The notes beneath the pieces are model-generated. The model made no database searches. It was not told the origin of the DNA and was given only the letters and a program-made list of their open reading frames with translations. Below, piece after piece: positions 1-8,598 of a stretch of DNA of 64,000 nucleotides. The number at the start of each line of letters is the position of its first letter. The first letter of the stretch is position 1. Position numbers and translations under genes: made by a program. The stretch comes from an uncultured Rothia sp. (lineage in GTDB: Bacteria > Actinomycetota > Actinomycetes > Actinomycetales > Micrococcaceae), in assembly GCA_946222285.1 (NCBI GenBank), contig CAMIIP010000004.1, positions 80,337 to 144,336 of the forward strand. Reading direction: 5' to 3'.

Positions 1-303
1 GCAGGCAAGACCGATTGCTGCTGCGGAATCTTTGGGGGAAGGCTCTAGGACGATATCGGATCCCCGTAATTCCTGAATCTGCTGGTTCACGGCGTTGGCG
101 TGGGATTGTCCCGTGACAACCATGACGGAATCTGCCGCTAAATCTGCCAGACGATCGTAGGTTTGACGCAGGAGGGAATCGCCATTTCCGGTAAGGTCAA
201 GTAAAAATTTGGGGGCCTTAGCGCGTGAAAGCGGCCAGAGGCGTGAACCAACGCCTCCGGCAGGAATCAGCGGATAAAACCGTTCTAGTGGAGTTCTCAT
301 CAT
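1..303 (-). CDS. manC: Mannose-1-phosphate guanylyltransferase, N-terminal part (cut by window edge)
   Basis: The reverse strand reads an open frame of 101 codons from an ATG-ATG pair (303 or 300) to the window edge. Its start, IPAGGVGSRLWPLSR, is the nucleotide-binding loop of sugar-phosphate nucleotidyltransferases. KFLLDL and a later EPSPKDSAAAIGLA match the GDP-mannose pyrophosphorylase branch. The enzyme makes GDP-mannose from mannose-1-phosphate and GTP for mannosylated glycans and glycolipids, which fits the PMT mannosyltransferase elsewhere in the window. It is transcribed away from sdhC, an arrangement I recall from related actinobacteria. The C-terminal two thirds lie outside the window. 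Confidence 0.9.
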   Translation of the reverse strand, partial: MMRTPLERFYPLIPAGGVGSRLWPLSRAKAPKFLLDLTGNGDSLLRQTYDRLADLAADSVMVVTGQSHANAVNQQIQELRGSDIVLEPSPKDSAAAIGLAC

Positions 304-620
304 GTAATAGAATACAGAGCTTTGCGTCATAAACTCGAAAAATTCGCTTTTAAAACACTAAATCCGTTCTTATGTTGACTTGCTCAAACTAATGTAAACC
401 GCGTGATACCTAGAGAAAAGGCAATATAGAAAGTATTTAATGGTCTAATTCCTTGAATTTTCACGGGAGTTCTAGAGCACAGAGTGTCAGTAAAGGTCAT
501 TGTGACCTGGTACTCTGAAAGGAAAGTAAAACAGTTTTTTCTTGCTGTTTTGGGTACCGCATGCACCTCCCATACAACGGCGTATGTGAGCCCCATAGGC
601 AACTCTCAGGAGGTTATTCA
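304..620. promoter_or_regulatory. Divergent intergenic region between manC and sdhC with a perfect inverted repeat
   Basis: This 317-base gap holds no convincing gene; the small open frames in it lack ribosome sites and family resemblance. The main structure is a perfect inverted repeat, AGGTCA-TTG-TGACCT, at 494-508, about 115 bases before the sdhC start and so well placed as an operator for the sdh operon. AT-rich sequence at 330-400 probably holds promoter elements, but I could not fix a -35/-10 pair. A strong ribosome site (AGGAGG, 608-613) precedes the GTG at 621. Confidence 0.5.
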
Positions 621-998
621 GTGCCTAGCAACTCCAAAGGTACTCTGTATCGCGGCCGAGAAGGCATGTGGTCATGGGTAGCTCATCGCATTACCGGTAT
701 TGCGATTTTCTTCTTTCTTCTCGTGCACGTGCTTGATACCGCAATGGTTCGCGTGTCGCCCGAGGCGTACAATGCCGTGATGGGTGTTTATAAGAACCCC
801 ATCATGGGTTTGGGCGAAGCGGTGCTTGTAGCCGCTATTATCTATCACGCTTTTAACGGTATTCGCATCATTCTGATTGACTTCTGGAAGAACGGTGCAA
901 AGAACCAGAAGGGAATGCTCTGGGGCGTTCTTATTCTCTGGGCAGTTGTGATGATTCCCTTCCTTATTCGCCACCTCATGAACACTTTCGGAGGTTAA
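621..998 (+). CDS. sdhC: Succinate dehydrogenase cytochrome b556 subunit
   Basis: A 125-residue membrane subunit that anchors succinate dehydrogenase, binds heme b and passes electrons to quinone. The start is GTG 621, placed 7 bases after an AGGAGG; the longer frame from 561 would put the ribosome site inside the gene. Residues 12-25 contain the conserved W-S-W-V-A-H-R-I-T-G motif, followed by a hydrophobic helix with H (LLVHVLD). Two further helices follow, with H-x-F-N-G-I-R between them, typical of SdhC heme and quinone regions. It is first in an sdhC-D-A-B operon; sdhD begins 7 bases after its stop. Confidence 0.93.
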   Translation: MPSNSKGTLYRGREGMWSWVAHRITGIAIFFFLLVHVLDTAMVRVSPEAYNAVMGVYKNPIMGLGEAVLVAAIIYHAFNGIRIILIDFWKNGAKNQKGMLWGVLILWAVVMIPFLIRHLMNTFGG

Positions 999-1005
999 TC
1001 GTTCG

Positions 1006-1491
1006 ATGGCTACTCCACTCAAAACTCGAATTTCTGCCCCGCGTAGCAAAGACACCGTTGTCGATGGCGTCAAATACAACCGAGCCAGTTCTAAGCGCAA
1101 CAACTTTGAAATGTTCGCTTGGCTTTTCATGCGTGTCTCCGGCGTTATCCTCGTCGTGCTCATCTTTGGTCACCTCTTCGTTAACCTCATGATGGGCGAA
1201 GGTGTTCACCGTATCGACTTTGGTTTTGTTGGCGGAAAGTGGGCGAACCCTTTCTGGCAGGTGTGGGACGCTTTGCTCCTCTGGCTAGCAATGTTGCACG
1301 GTACTAACGGCATTCGTACCATCATCATGGATTACGCGGAGAAAGACAGCACCCGTTTCTGGCTTAAGCTGATCCTTTTCCTGGCGGCGGGATTCACCCT
1401 TCTGTTAGGGACGCTGGTTATTTTTACCTTCTCACCTTGCCCCATCGATGCACCGGCAGACTTGCTTCCTTCATTCTGCCCCGCCCCGTAA
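1006..1491 (+). CDS. sdhD: Succinate dehydrogenase hydrophobic membrane anchor subunit
   Basis: A 161-residue second membrane anchor. Three hydrophobic helices are visible (about residues 38-60, 85-105 and 120-145), with HLFVN and HGTNGIR in positions that match heme and quinone ligands of the family. The first 30 residues are basic and cytoplasmic. ATG 1006 follows sdhC by 7 bases, so the two are probably translationally coupled, using a GGAGG that overlaps the sdhC stop. The C-terminus is a short proline- and cysteine-containing tail (PCPIDAPADLLPSFCPAP). I see no sign of damage. Confidence 0.92.
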   Translation: MATPLKTRISAPRSKDTVVDGVKYNRASSKRNNFEMFAWLFMRVSGVILVVLIFGHLFVNLMMGEGVHRIDFGFVGGKWANPFWQVWDALLLWLAMLHGTNGIRTIIMDYAEKDSTRFWLKLILFLAAGFTLLLGTLVIFTFSPCPIDAPADLLPSFCPAP

Positions 1492-1529
1492 TTCTTGAAC
1501 CCTAAAGACTGAGAAAAGAGCATTATTCA

Positions 1530-3293
1530 ATGCAGGTACATAAGTACGACGTAGTGATTGTTGGTGCCGGTGGCGCTGGCATGCGTGCGGCCATTGAGTC
1601 CGGTCAGCGCGCACGCACCGCTGTCCTCACCAAGCTTTACCCCACTCGCTCCCATACCGGAGCGGCGCAGGGTGGTATGTGTGCAGCACTTGCCAATGTC
1701 GAAGAAGACAACTGGGAATGGCACACTTTCGATACCATCAAAGGCGGCGACTACCTGGTAGACCAGGACGCCGCTGAGGTCATGGCTAAAGAAGCTATTG
1801 ATGCAGTGCTAGACCTTGAAAAGATGGGTCTTCCTTTCAACCGTACCCCTGAAGGTCGCATCGACCAGCGTCGCTTCGGTGGTCACACTCGTGATCATGG
1901 TAAAGCGCCCGTGCGTCGTGCCTGCTATGCAGCAGACCGTACCGGTCACATGATTCTGCAGACTCTCTACCAGAACTGCGTGAAGCACAACGTAGAATTT
2001 TTCAATGAATACTACGTTCTTGACCTAGTTATGGTGAACGATGAAAACGGTAACCGCCGCCCTGCCGGCGTCGTTACTTACGATCTGGCAACCGGCGACG
2101 TTCATGTTTTCCAAGCCAAGTCGATTGTTTTCGCTTCCGGTGGCTGTGGCAAGATCTTCAAGACCACTTCCAACGCGCATACTCTCACCGGCGACGGTAT
2201 GGCGATTGCTCTGCGCAACGGTATCCCGCTTGAAGATATGGAGTTCGTTCAGTTCCATCCGACCGGTCTTGCTGGGCTGGGTATTCTGGTTTCTGAAGCA
2301 GCTCGCGGTGAAGGCGGCATTCTCCGTAACTCAGAGGGTGAACGCTTTATGGAGCGTTACGCACCCACCATTAAAGATCTTGCCCCTCGCGATATCGTGG
2401 CTCGCTCAATGGCTAATGAGGTTCGTGAAGGTCGCGGTTGTGGTCCTAATAAAGACTATGTTTTGCTGGATCTCACCCACCTAGAACCCGCTGACATTGA
2501 CGCAAAGCTTCCCGATATTACCGAGTTTGCTCGTACCTATCTGGGCGTGGAACCCTACACTGAGCCGGTTCCCGTATTTCCCACCGCGCATTACGCCATG
2601 GGCGGTATTCCTACCAACATTGATGCCGAAGTTTACGCTAACTCCGAAGAGACTATTCCCGGACTCTACGCCGCGGGTGAAGTAGCTTGTGTGTCTGTTC
2701 ACGGCTCAAACCGTCTGGGTACCAACTCACTGCTGGATATTAACGTTTTCGGTAAGCGAGCCGGAATCAAAGCAGCAGAGTACGCAAACACAGCAGAGTA
2801 CCTGCCCGTTCCCGAGGACGCCGCAGATAGGACTCTTGAGTTACTCTCCATGCTTCGCGATGGTAGTGGCACTGAAAAGGTCGGCGAGATTCGTAAGGAA
2901 CTGCAGGACGTTATGGACGCCGATATGCAGGTTTTCCGTACTGCTGAGACCATCCACAACGCGCTTGATGTGATTGCAAAGCTTGAAGAGCGTTATAAGA
3001 ACATCTCAATTCAAGATAAGGGCAAGCGCTTCAACCTTGACCTTCTCGAAGCCGTTGAGCTGGGCTTCTTGCTCGAGCTGGCAAAGGTAATGTCCGTTGC
3101 CGCTTTGCATCGTCAGGAATCACGCGGTGGTCACTTCCGCGAAGATTTCCCTGATCGTGATGATGAGAACTTCATGAAGCACTCAATGGTTTATATGGAC
3201 GAAGAAGCTGAGATGGAAGGCATTGCGGGTCTACGTTTTGATACTAAACCCGTGATTTTCACTCGCTACGAACCGATGGAGCGTAAGTACTAA
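1530..3293 (+). CDS. sdhA: Succinate dehydrogenase flavoprotein subunit
   Basis: A 587-residue catalytic subunit that oxidises succinate to fumarate. The N-terminus carries the FAD dinucleotide fold (VIVGAGGAGMRAA, about residues 9-21). The S-H-T-G-A-A-Q-G-G motif has His42, the usual site of covalent FAD attachment. FGGHTRDHGKAPVRR (about 116-130) is the substrate-site segment, and HPTGLAGLG and SNRLGTNSL are further conserved blocks. The length is full for the family. The ATG is 38 bases after sdhD, and sdhB starts 1 base after the stop, so the flavoprotein and iron-sulfur subunits are tightly coupled. Confidence 0.97.
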   Translation: MQVHKYDVVIVGAGGAGMRAAIESGQRARTAVLTKLYPTRSHTGAAQGGMCAALANVEEDNWEWHTFDTIKGGDYLVDQDAAEVMAKEAIDAVLDLEKMGLPFNRTPEGRIDQRRFGGHTRDHGKAPVRRACYAADRTGHMILQTLYQNCVKHNVEFFNEYYVLDLVMVNDENGNRRPAGVVTYDLATGDVHVFQAKSIVFASGGCGKIFKTTSNAHTLTGDGMAIALRNGIPLEDMEFVQFHPTGLAGLGILVSEAARGEGGILRNSEGERFMERYAPTIKDLAPRDIVARSMANEVREGRGCGPNKDYVLLDLTHLEPADIDAKLPDITEFARTYLGVEPYTEPVPVFPTAHYAMGGIPTNIDAEVYANSEETIPGLYAAGEVACVSVHGSNRLGTNSLLDINVFGKRAGIKAAEYANTAEYLPVPEDAADRTLELLSMLRDGSGTEKVGEIRKELQDVMDADMQVFRTAETIHNALDVIAKLEERYKNISIQDKGKRFNLDLLEAVELGFLLELAKVMSVAALHRQESRGGHFREDFPDRDDENFMKHSMVYMDEEAEMEGIAGLRFDTKPVIFTRYEPMERKY

Positions 3294-3294
3294 A

Positions 3295-4113
3295 ATGGCA
3301 GCAACAGCAGCAAACACAGCTCCCAAGAGCGATTTTGAGGCACGCGAGCCTGAATCAAAGGTTTCACTGGCATCGGAAAATGGTGAGGGCGAGAACGGTA
3401 TTAAGTCCTACGACGTCACCGTTCAAATTCGCCGATACAATCCCGAGATTTCGGATGAAGCTCACTGGGATGAGTTCAAGGTTCAGATGTTTGGCACCGA
3501 CCGTGTGCTTGACGTTCTGCACAAGGTCAAGTGGGAAATCGACGGATCGCTTTCTTTCCGCCGCTCCTGCGCTCACGGCATCTGTGGTTCTGACGCGATG
3601 CGTATCAACGGCCGCAACCGTCTGGCATGCAAGACCTTGCTGAAGGATCTTGACCTTTCCAAGCCCATCACCGTGGAACCCATTAAGGGACTGCCCTGCG
3701 AAAAAGATCTCATCGTTGATATGGAACCTTTCTTCCAGGCATACCGCGAGGTAATGCCCTTCTTGGTCAACGATAGTCACGAGCCTGAGCGTGAGCGCTA
3801 CCAGTCCCAGACTGATCGCGCTCGCTTTGACGACACCACTAAGTGCATCCTCTGCGCCGCATGTACGTCGTCCTGCCCCGTGTTCTGGACAGACGGCCAG
3901 TACTTTGGCCCTGCCGCTATTGTAAACGCGCACCGCTTCATCTTCGATTCGCGTGACGACGCCGGTGATATGCGCCTGGAAATTCTCAACGATAAAGAGG
4001 GCGTGTGGCGTTGCCGCACCACCTTTAACTGCACCGAGGCTTGCCCCCGTGGTATTGAAATTACCAAGGCTATCGCCGAGGTGAAGCAGGCTATTCTGGC
4101 TCGCTCCTTCTAA
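3295..4113 (+). CDS. sdhB: Succinate dehydrogenase iron-sulfur subunit
   Basis: A 272-residue electron-transfer subunit. The N-terminal domain has the 2Fe-2S ligands C92, C97 and C112 (SCAHGICGSD and later LAC); Asp100 stands where many relatives have a third close cysteine, as in the E. coli enzyme. The C-terminal domain has C-I-L-C-A-A-C and C-T-E-A-C-P patterns for the 4Fe-4S and 3Fe-4S clusters. About 35 residues at the N-terminus are extra, acidic and probably disordered. It closes the operon and is followed by a hairpin terminator at 4127. Confidence 0.96.
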   Translation: MAATAANTAPKSDFEAREPESKVSLASENGEGENGIKSYDVTVQIRRYNPEISDEAHWDEFKVQMFGTDRVLDVLHKVKWEIDGSLSFRRSCAHGICGSDAMRINGRNRLACKTLLKDLDLSKPITVEPIKGLPCEKDLIVDMEPFFQAYREVMPFLVNDSHEPERERYQSQTDRARFDDTTKCILCAACTSSCPVFWTDGQYFGPAAIVNAHRFIFDSRDDAGDMRLEILNDKEGVWRCRTTFNCTEACPRGIEITKAIAEVKQAILARSF

Positions 4114-4126
4114 ACAGTTTCCGCTT

Positions 4127-4160
4127 GATGCCCGTCTTTCCGCTCGGAGAGGCGGGCATC
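4127..4160 (+). terminator. Hairpin after sdhCDAB
   Basis: A perfect 11-bp stem (GATGCCCGTCT pairing with AGGCGGGCATC, with one G-T pair) starts 13 bases after the sdhB stop. There is no T-run behind it, as is common for actinobacterial terminators. Confidence 0.65.
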
Positions 4161-4257
4161 GTGCTACCTAGAAAGTCATAAATCGTCACAAAGTCAGCGG
4201 ATGTTAACAGAGCTTGGCTGAGGGGCGGGAAAAATACTTTCACGCTATGGTAAAAGA

Positions 4258-5516
4258 ATGGCTCCAACATCTGCACTTTCTTTACTTGATACTCCCGGTT
4301 CAGTTTTCGATGCACGGGTTGAGAAAATTCTCCCCGAACTCATCGAATTTCGCCGCACGGTCCACGCCAACCCCGAGCTGTCTTTTAAGGAATTCAATAC
4401 TACCCAGCGTATTTTTGCAAAGCTGGAAGAGGCGGGGATGAAGCCACAGCTTTTTGAAGGCACCGGTTGCTTTGTAGATATTGGGAGTGGCCCCTTCGCC
4501 ACCGCCCTTCGTGCAGATATTGATGCGTTGCCTATTGTTGAAACCACAGGCTTAGAATTTAGTTCGCAGAACCCCGGGGTGATGCACGCGTGCGGTCACG
4601 ATATTCATCAGACCGTTATGCTCGGTGTAGCACTTGCCCTGCATACTCTTGATAGCGAGAATCCGCTGGGGCGTACCGTTCGCGTGATTTTCCAGCCCGC
4701 TGAAGAGCAACTTCCCGGCGGTGCCGTCCAGGTTATTCAGCAGGGGGGCGCTCGAGGGAATTCCTCGTGCTTTTGCCCTCCACTGTGAACCCAAGGTTGA
4801 TGTGGGCAAAATTGGTACTCGTATTGGTGCGATTACCTCTGCTTCAGACACCATTAATATCAAGCTGAATGGACACGGCGGCCATACCTCTCGCCCTCAC
4901 CTGACCGAAGATCTCATTTATGCGATGAGCCAGATAGCCATCAATGTTCCCGCGGTTCTTTCGCGCCGTATGGACGTGCGCTCGGGTGTCCTTGTCGCAT
5001 GGGGGCAGATGCAGGCAGGGGTGGCCCCCAACGCTATTCCTTCGGAGGGTTTCATGGCGGGCACCATGCGCTGCCTAGATGCCGATGCTTGGTATCGGGC
5101 CGGTGAAATGCTCGACGACGTCATTGAGCAGATTGTCGCCCCCTACGGCGTTGAGGTGGAGGTTGAGCATATCCGTGGTGTTCCACCTGTTGTCAATACT
5201 GAAGATGAAACCACCATGGTTGAAACTGCCTCCCGCGCGGAGCTGGGGGAGGACTCGGTAGTTTTGGTGGAGCAGTCTATGGGTGGCGAAGATTTTGCTT
5301 GGATGCTTCAGGAAGTTCCAGGTTCCATGATTCGCCTGGGCACTCGCACCCCCCGGGGGTCCCACTTACGATCTTCACCGCGACGATTACAATCCAGATG
5401 AGCGCGCTATCAAATGCGGCGTGCAGGTAATGACGTCGACGGCGCTCCGTGCCGTGCGCTGGGAAATCGCCAAGCTTTCGGCGGAGCAATTCCGCTCTTC
5501 TAGCTATTATGGATAA
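4258..5516 (+). pseudogene. M20 family amidohydrolase / aminoacylase, broken by two +1 homopolymer frameshifts
   Basis: The joined protein (about 418 residues) is a metal-dependent amidohydrolase of the AbgB/HipO/N-acyl-amino-acid hydrolase branch. Metal-site and dimer motifs are present: ADIDALP, HACGHDIHQTVM, GHGGHTSRP and MGGEDFAWML. The frame is lost at a run of six G (4743-4748); removing one G restores QQGALEGIPRAFALH. It is lost again at a run of six C (5349-5354); removing one C restores TRTPGGPTYDLH and reading then continues to TAA at 5514-5516. Everything between is well conserved, so either both are sequence errors or the gene was lost very recently. The ATG at 4258 has no strong ribosome site. 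Confidence 0.85.
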
Positions 5517-5735
5517 TCACCGTCGTATCCGGCTGGTAGCCTCGACACCTGGTGAGTAAGCTTTTCATGCGAGATGTCGATGAGATTACTAATTGGTAAT
5601 AAAAAGATGAATGGTGACTGTACAAGTCGTTTTCAGCCATTAGTATTAACGTGTATCTCTCAACACAGAGGGTCTGGCAACGCTTGGTAACGAGTTCTGC
5701 CCTCTGCATAACACACACGAAGGGATAGCTCTCCC
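5517..5735 (+). promoter_or_regulatory. Leader region of the nucleoside-uptake operon, with two inverted repeats
   Basis: This 219-base gap has a near-perfect inverted repeat, ATTACTAATTGGTAAT (5585-5600, mirror images except one central mismatch pair), which looks like an operator. A 7-bp stem, CAGAGGG with CCCTCTG, spans 5666-5706 just ahead of the lipoprotein gene. No purine-riboswitch core could be recognised. The ribosome site is probably AAGGGATAG before ATG 5736. Confidence 0.4.
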
Positions 5736-6812
5736 ATGGCTACTCGCTCACGTTTTGCAACAATCGGTACCGTTCTCGGTATTTCCGCCCTTCTTCTGGC
5801 AGGTTGCGGCGCAGCTCCTGAAGAATCATCTTCTTCCAACAACAAATCCTCCGATTACAAGGCCTGCATCATCTCTGACGAGGGTGGATTTGACGATAAG
5901 TCCTTTAACGAGAACTCCTACAAAGGCGTTACTGCAGCTAAAGAAGATTACGGTATTGAGATGTCTAAATCTGAATCTGAATCTTCAGCGGACTTCAATT
6001 CCAATATGAATAGCCTCGTTCAGCAGAACTGTAACACCATCGTTAGTGTGGGCTTCGCTCTGGCAGATACCACCAAGCAAGCAGCTTCCGAGAATCCAGA
6101 TATTAACTTCGCTATTGTTGACGATGGCTCCATTGAGGCAGAGAACGTTCGCCCTATTGTCTACGACACCGCTCAGGCAGCTTTCCAGGCAGGCTACCTG
6201 GCAGCAGCGCAGTCCAAGTCCGGCAAAGTAGCAACCTATGGCGGCGCTGAGATGCCTACCGTTACCATCTTCACTCAAGGCTTTGAGCAGGGCGTGAAGT
6301 ACTACAACGAGCAAAAGGGCAAGGACGTTAAAGTTCTTGGCATGGACTCCTTTACCGGTAACTTCACCGATCAGACCAAGGGTAAGACTCTTACCCAGAA
6401 CTTCCTAGATCAGGGAGCAGACGTCGTCATGCCCGTCGCTGGTCCCGTAGGCGCAGGTACCCTCGAAGCCGTCAAAGAATACAACGCTTCACACAAAGAT
6501 GCTCCTGCATCCGTTGTTTGGGTTGACTCAGATGGTTATGAAACCAACCCTGACTACCAAGACATCATCCTCACGTCCGTTCAGAAGAAAATGAAAGAAG
6601 CTGTTGAGTCCACCATTAAGGATGGCATCGACAACAAGTTCACTAACAAAAAGTACATCGGTACTCTTCAGAACGACGGCGTGGGACTCTCTCCTTTCCA
6701 CAACTTCGACGATAAGGTTTCTGCGGATACCAAGTCAGAGCTAGACACCATTAAAGAAAAAATCATTTCCGGTAAAATCACCGTAAAGACTGACGGTACT
6801 CCCGCTAACTAG
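5736..6812 (+). CDS. BMP family nucleoside-binding lipoprotein of an ABC transporter
   Basis: A 358-residue substrate-binding protein. A signal peptide ends in the lipobox LLAG-C24, followed by a serine-rich linker. ACIISDEGGFDDKSFNENSYKG is the conserved start of the basic membrane protein / PnrA family, which binds purine nucleosides. It is the first gene of a cluster with a two-domain ABC ATPase and two permeases, and cytidine deaminase and thymidine phosphorylase follow. This context points to nucleoside uptake. A large hairpin (6830-6872) after it probably lets the binding protein be made in excess of the membrane parts. The exact nucleoside cannot be read from sequence. Confidence 0.92.
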   Translation: MATRSRFATIGTVLGISALLLAGCGAAPEESSSSNNKSSDYKACIISDEGGFDDKSFNENSYKGVTAAKEDYGIEMSKSESESSADFNSNMNSLVQQNCNTIVSVGFALADTTKQAASENPDINFAIVDDGSIEAENVRPIVYDTAQAAFQAGYLAAAQSKSGKVATYGGAEMPTVTIFTQGFEQGVKYYNEQKGKDVKVLGMDSFTGNFTDQTKGKTLTQNFLDQGADVVMPVAGPVGAGTLEAVKEYNASHKDAPASVVWVDSDGYETNPDYQDIILTSVQKKMKEAVESTIKDGIDNKFTNKKYIGTLQNDGVGLSPFHNFDDKVSADTKSELDTIKEKIISGKITVKTDGTPAN

Positions 6813-6829
6813 AGTGTGAGTACCGCATT

Positions 6830-6872
6830 GAAGCGGCTCGGTCGGCAACCTTTTGTTCGATCGGGCCGCTTC
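6830..6872 (+). terminator. Intra-operon hairpin after the BMP lipoprotein gene
   Basis: A 15-bp stem (GAAGCGGCTCGGTCG with CGATCGGGCCGCTTC, two G-T pairs) and a 13-base loop. There is no long T-run, so it is likely a partial terminator or mRNA-stabilising element between the abundant binding protein and its transporter. Confidence 0.6.
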
Positions 6873-6921
6873 GATACGCTCAAGCTATATCCCTTCTCCT
6901 GCTGAATAAGAAAGCGCATCG

Positions 6922-8598
6922 ATGAAACTCGAACTGCGACAGGTCACCAAACGTTTTGGCGACTTCACCGCTAACGACAGCATTGATCTTCTTGTTGAGC
7001 CCGGCACCATTCATACCCTCCTCGGTGAAAATGGCGCAGGCAAATCAACGCTGATGAATGTTATCTATGGTCTCTATGAGCCCACCGAGGGGCAGATCTT
7101 TGTGAACGATCAGCCCGTCAACTTCAAAGGCCCATCCGATGCTATGGCAGCCGGAATCGGCATGGTCCACCAGCACTTTATGTTGGTCCCTGTTTTTACC
7201 GTTGCAGAAAATATTGCACTCGGTGCCGAAGATACCAGCGGCGGCAGATTGAACCTTGAGGCTACCCGCGCCAAAATCCGCGAAATCTCCGAACGTTACG
7301 GATTCGCCGTCGATCCCGACGCCGTGGTTGAAGATCTTCCCGTTGGTGTGCAGCAGCGAGTGGAGATTATTAAGGCTTTGGTACGTGATGCCGAAGTTTT
7401 GATTCTTGATGAGCCTACCGCCGTTCTCACTCCTACCGAAACCGATCAGCTTTTGGGAATTATGCGTCAGCTTCGCTCCGACGGTAAATCTCTGCTTTTC
7501 ATCTCGCACAAGCTACGTGAGGTGCGTGAAGTCTCTGATGAAATCACTGTGATTCGCAGAGGTAAGGTAGTGGGCAACGCAGACCCTTCGGCCTCTACCA
7601 ACGAGCTGGCAGCGCTGATGGTCGGTAAAGACGTGCAGTTGGTCGTCGATAAAGAAGCGCCCTCGCTCAACGAAAACGTTTTTACCGTCACCGACGTAAA
7701 CCTGGTTTCGTCCCAGGGCGTTCCTCTTCTTAAAAATGTGAGCTTCACCGTCAACGGCGGCGAAATTCTTGCAGTTGCCGGTGTGCAGGGTAACGGCCAG
7801 ACAGAACTGACCGAAACCATCATCGGTATGCACCCCAAGGCAACCGGATCGATGAAGATTAACTCCACTGAGCTGTTGGGAAAGAACACCAAAGAAGTTT
7901 TACGCTCGGGCGTGGGGTTTGTGCCCGAAGACCGCAGCACAGACGGGCTGGTAGGTTCTTTCTCCATCGCAGAAAACCTGATTCTTGACCTTTTTGATCG
8001 CAAGGAGTTTTCCGGCGCGGGCACGCTCAACCGTTCTGCTATCGCGCAGAATGCAGACCGCGCGGTTGAAGAATACGACATTCGCATTGGCAACAAGTAC
8101 GATGCCGCATCCACCCTTTCCGGCGGTAATCAGCAGAAAATCGTGGTAGCTCGTGAACTAACTCGTGACCTACAGCTTTTTGTGGCATCCCAGCCTACCC
8201 GCGGTGTGGATGTTGGCTCCATCGAGTTCATTCACAAACGCATTGTGGCAGAGCGGGATAAGGGTATTCCCGTTATTATCGTCTCCACCGAACTCGATGA
8301 AATTTACGCACTGGCCGACCGTATCGCCGTCTTCTTCCACGGCGAACTCATGGGCATCGTTCCTAACGACACCCCTCGCAATGTTCTGGGGCAGATGATG
8401 GCAGGTGCCACGTATCAGGAAGCGCTGGAATCAGCGCCGGTGCAGCAAGACGACGCCGCAGCGATAGAACCTGGCGGAGCAACCGCCTCGTCGTCCGGCT
8501 CGGTTCATACCGAACAAACTGCTCACCCATCTGATAACGATTCCGCCGAAGCTGCTGATGCGACAGCTCTTCCCTGGGCAGAAGGAGAATCCAAATGA
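6922..8598 (+). CDS. Nucleoside ABC transporter ATP-binding protein (two ABC domains)
   Basis: A 558-residue ATPase with two fused nucleotide-binding domains, the layout of the sugar/nucleoside CUT2 family. Domain 1 has Walker A GENGAGKST (residues 35-43), a non-canonical signature LPVGVQQR, and Walker B VLILDEPTAVL. Domain 2 has a degenerate Walker A (GVQGNGQTE), a good signature LSGGNQQK and FVASQPTRGVD in the Walker B place. The final 55 residues are a low-complexity acidic tail rich in Ala and Ser, unusual for the family. The stop overlaps the next start (ATGA at 8595-8598), so the permease is translationally coupled. Confidence 0.95.
   Translation: MKLELRQVTKRFGDFTANDSIDLLVEPGTIHTLLGENGAGKSTLMNVIYGLYEPTEGQIFVNDQPVNFKGPSDAMAAGIGMVHQHFMLVPVFTVAENIALGAEDTSGGRLNLEATRAKIREISERYGFAVDPDAVVEDLPVGVQQRVEIIKALVRDAEVLILDEPTAVLTPTETDQLLGIMRQLRSDGKSLLFISHKLREVREVSDEITVIRRGKVVGNADPSASTNELAALMVGKDVQLVVDKEAPSLNENVFTVTDVNLVSSQGVPLLKNVSFTVNGGEILAVAGVQGNGQTELTETIIGMHPKATGSMKINSTELLGKNTKEVLRSGVGFVPEDRSTDGLVGSFSIAENLILDLFDRKEFSGAGTLNRSAIAQNADRAVEEYDIRIGNKYDAASTLSGGNQQKIVVARELTRDLQLFVASQPTRGVDVGSIEFIHKRIVAERDKGIPVIIVSTELDEIYALADRIAVFFHGELMGIVPNDTPRNVLGQMMAGATYQEALESAPVQQDDAAAIEPGGATASSSGSVHTEQTAHPSDNDSAEAADATALPWAEGESK

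Noticed and set aside
561..620. Longer sdhC start at 561
   Set aside because: It would place the AGGAGG ribosome site inside the gene, and the extra residues do not match SdhC.
3364..3933. 189-codon open frame opposite sdhB
   Set aside because: No family likeness and no ribosome site; it mirrors strongly conserved sdhB codons, so it is a shadow.
5517..5735. Purine riboswitch before the nucleoside lipoprotein gene
   Set aside because: No recognisable three-way junction core or conserved loop sequences; only a simple stem is visible.
7467..8114. 215-codon open frame opposite the nucleoside ATPase
   Set aside because: Serine/threonine-rich composition typical of antisense reading; no start signals.
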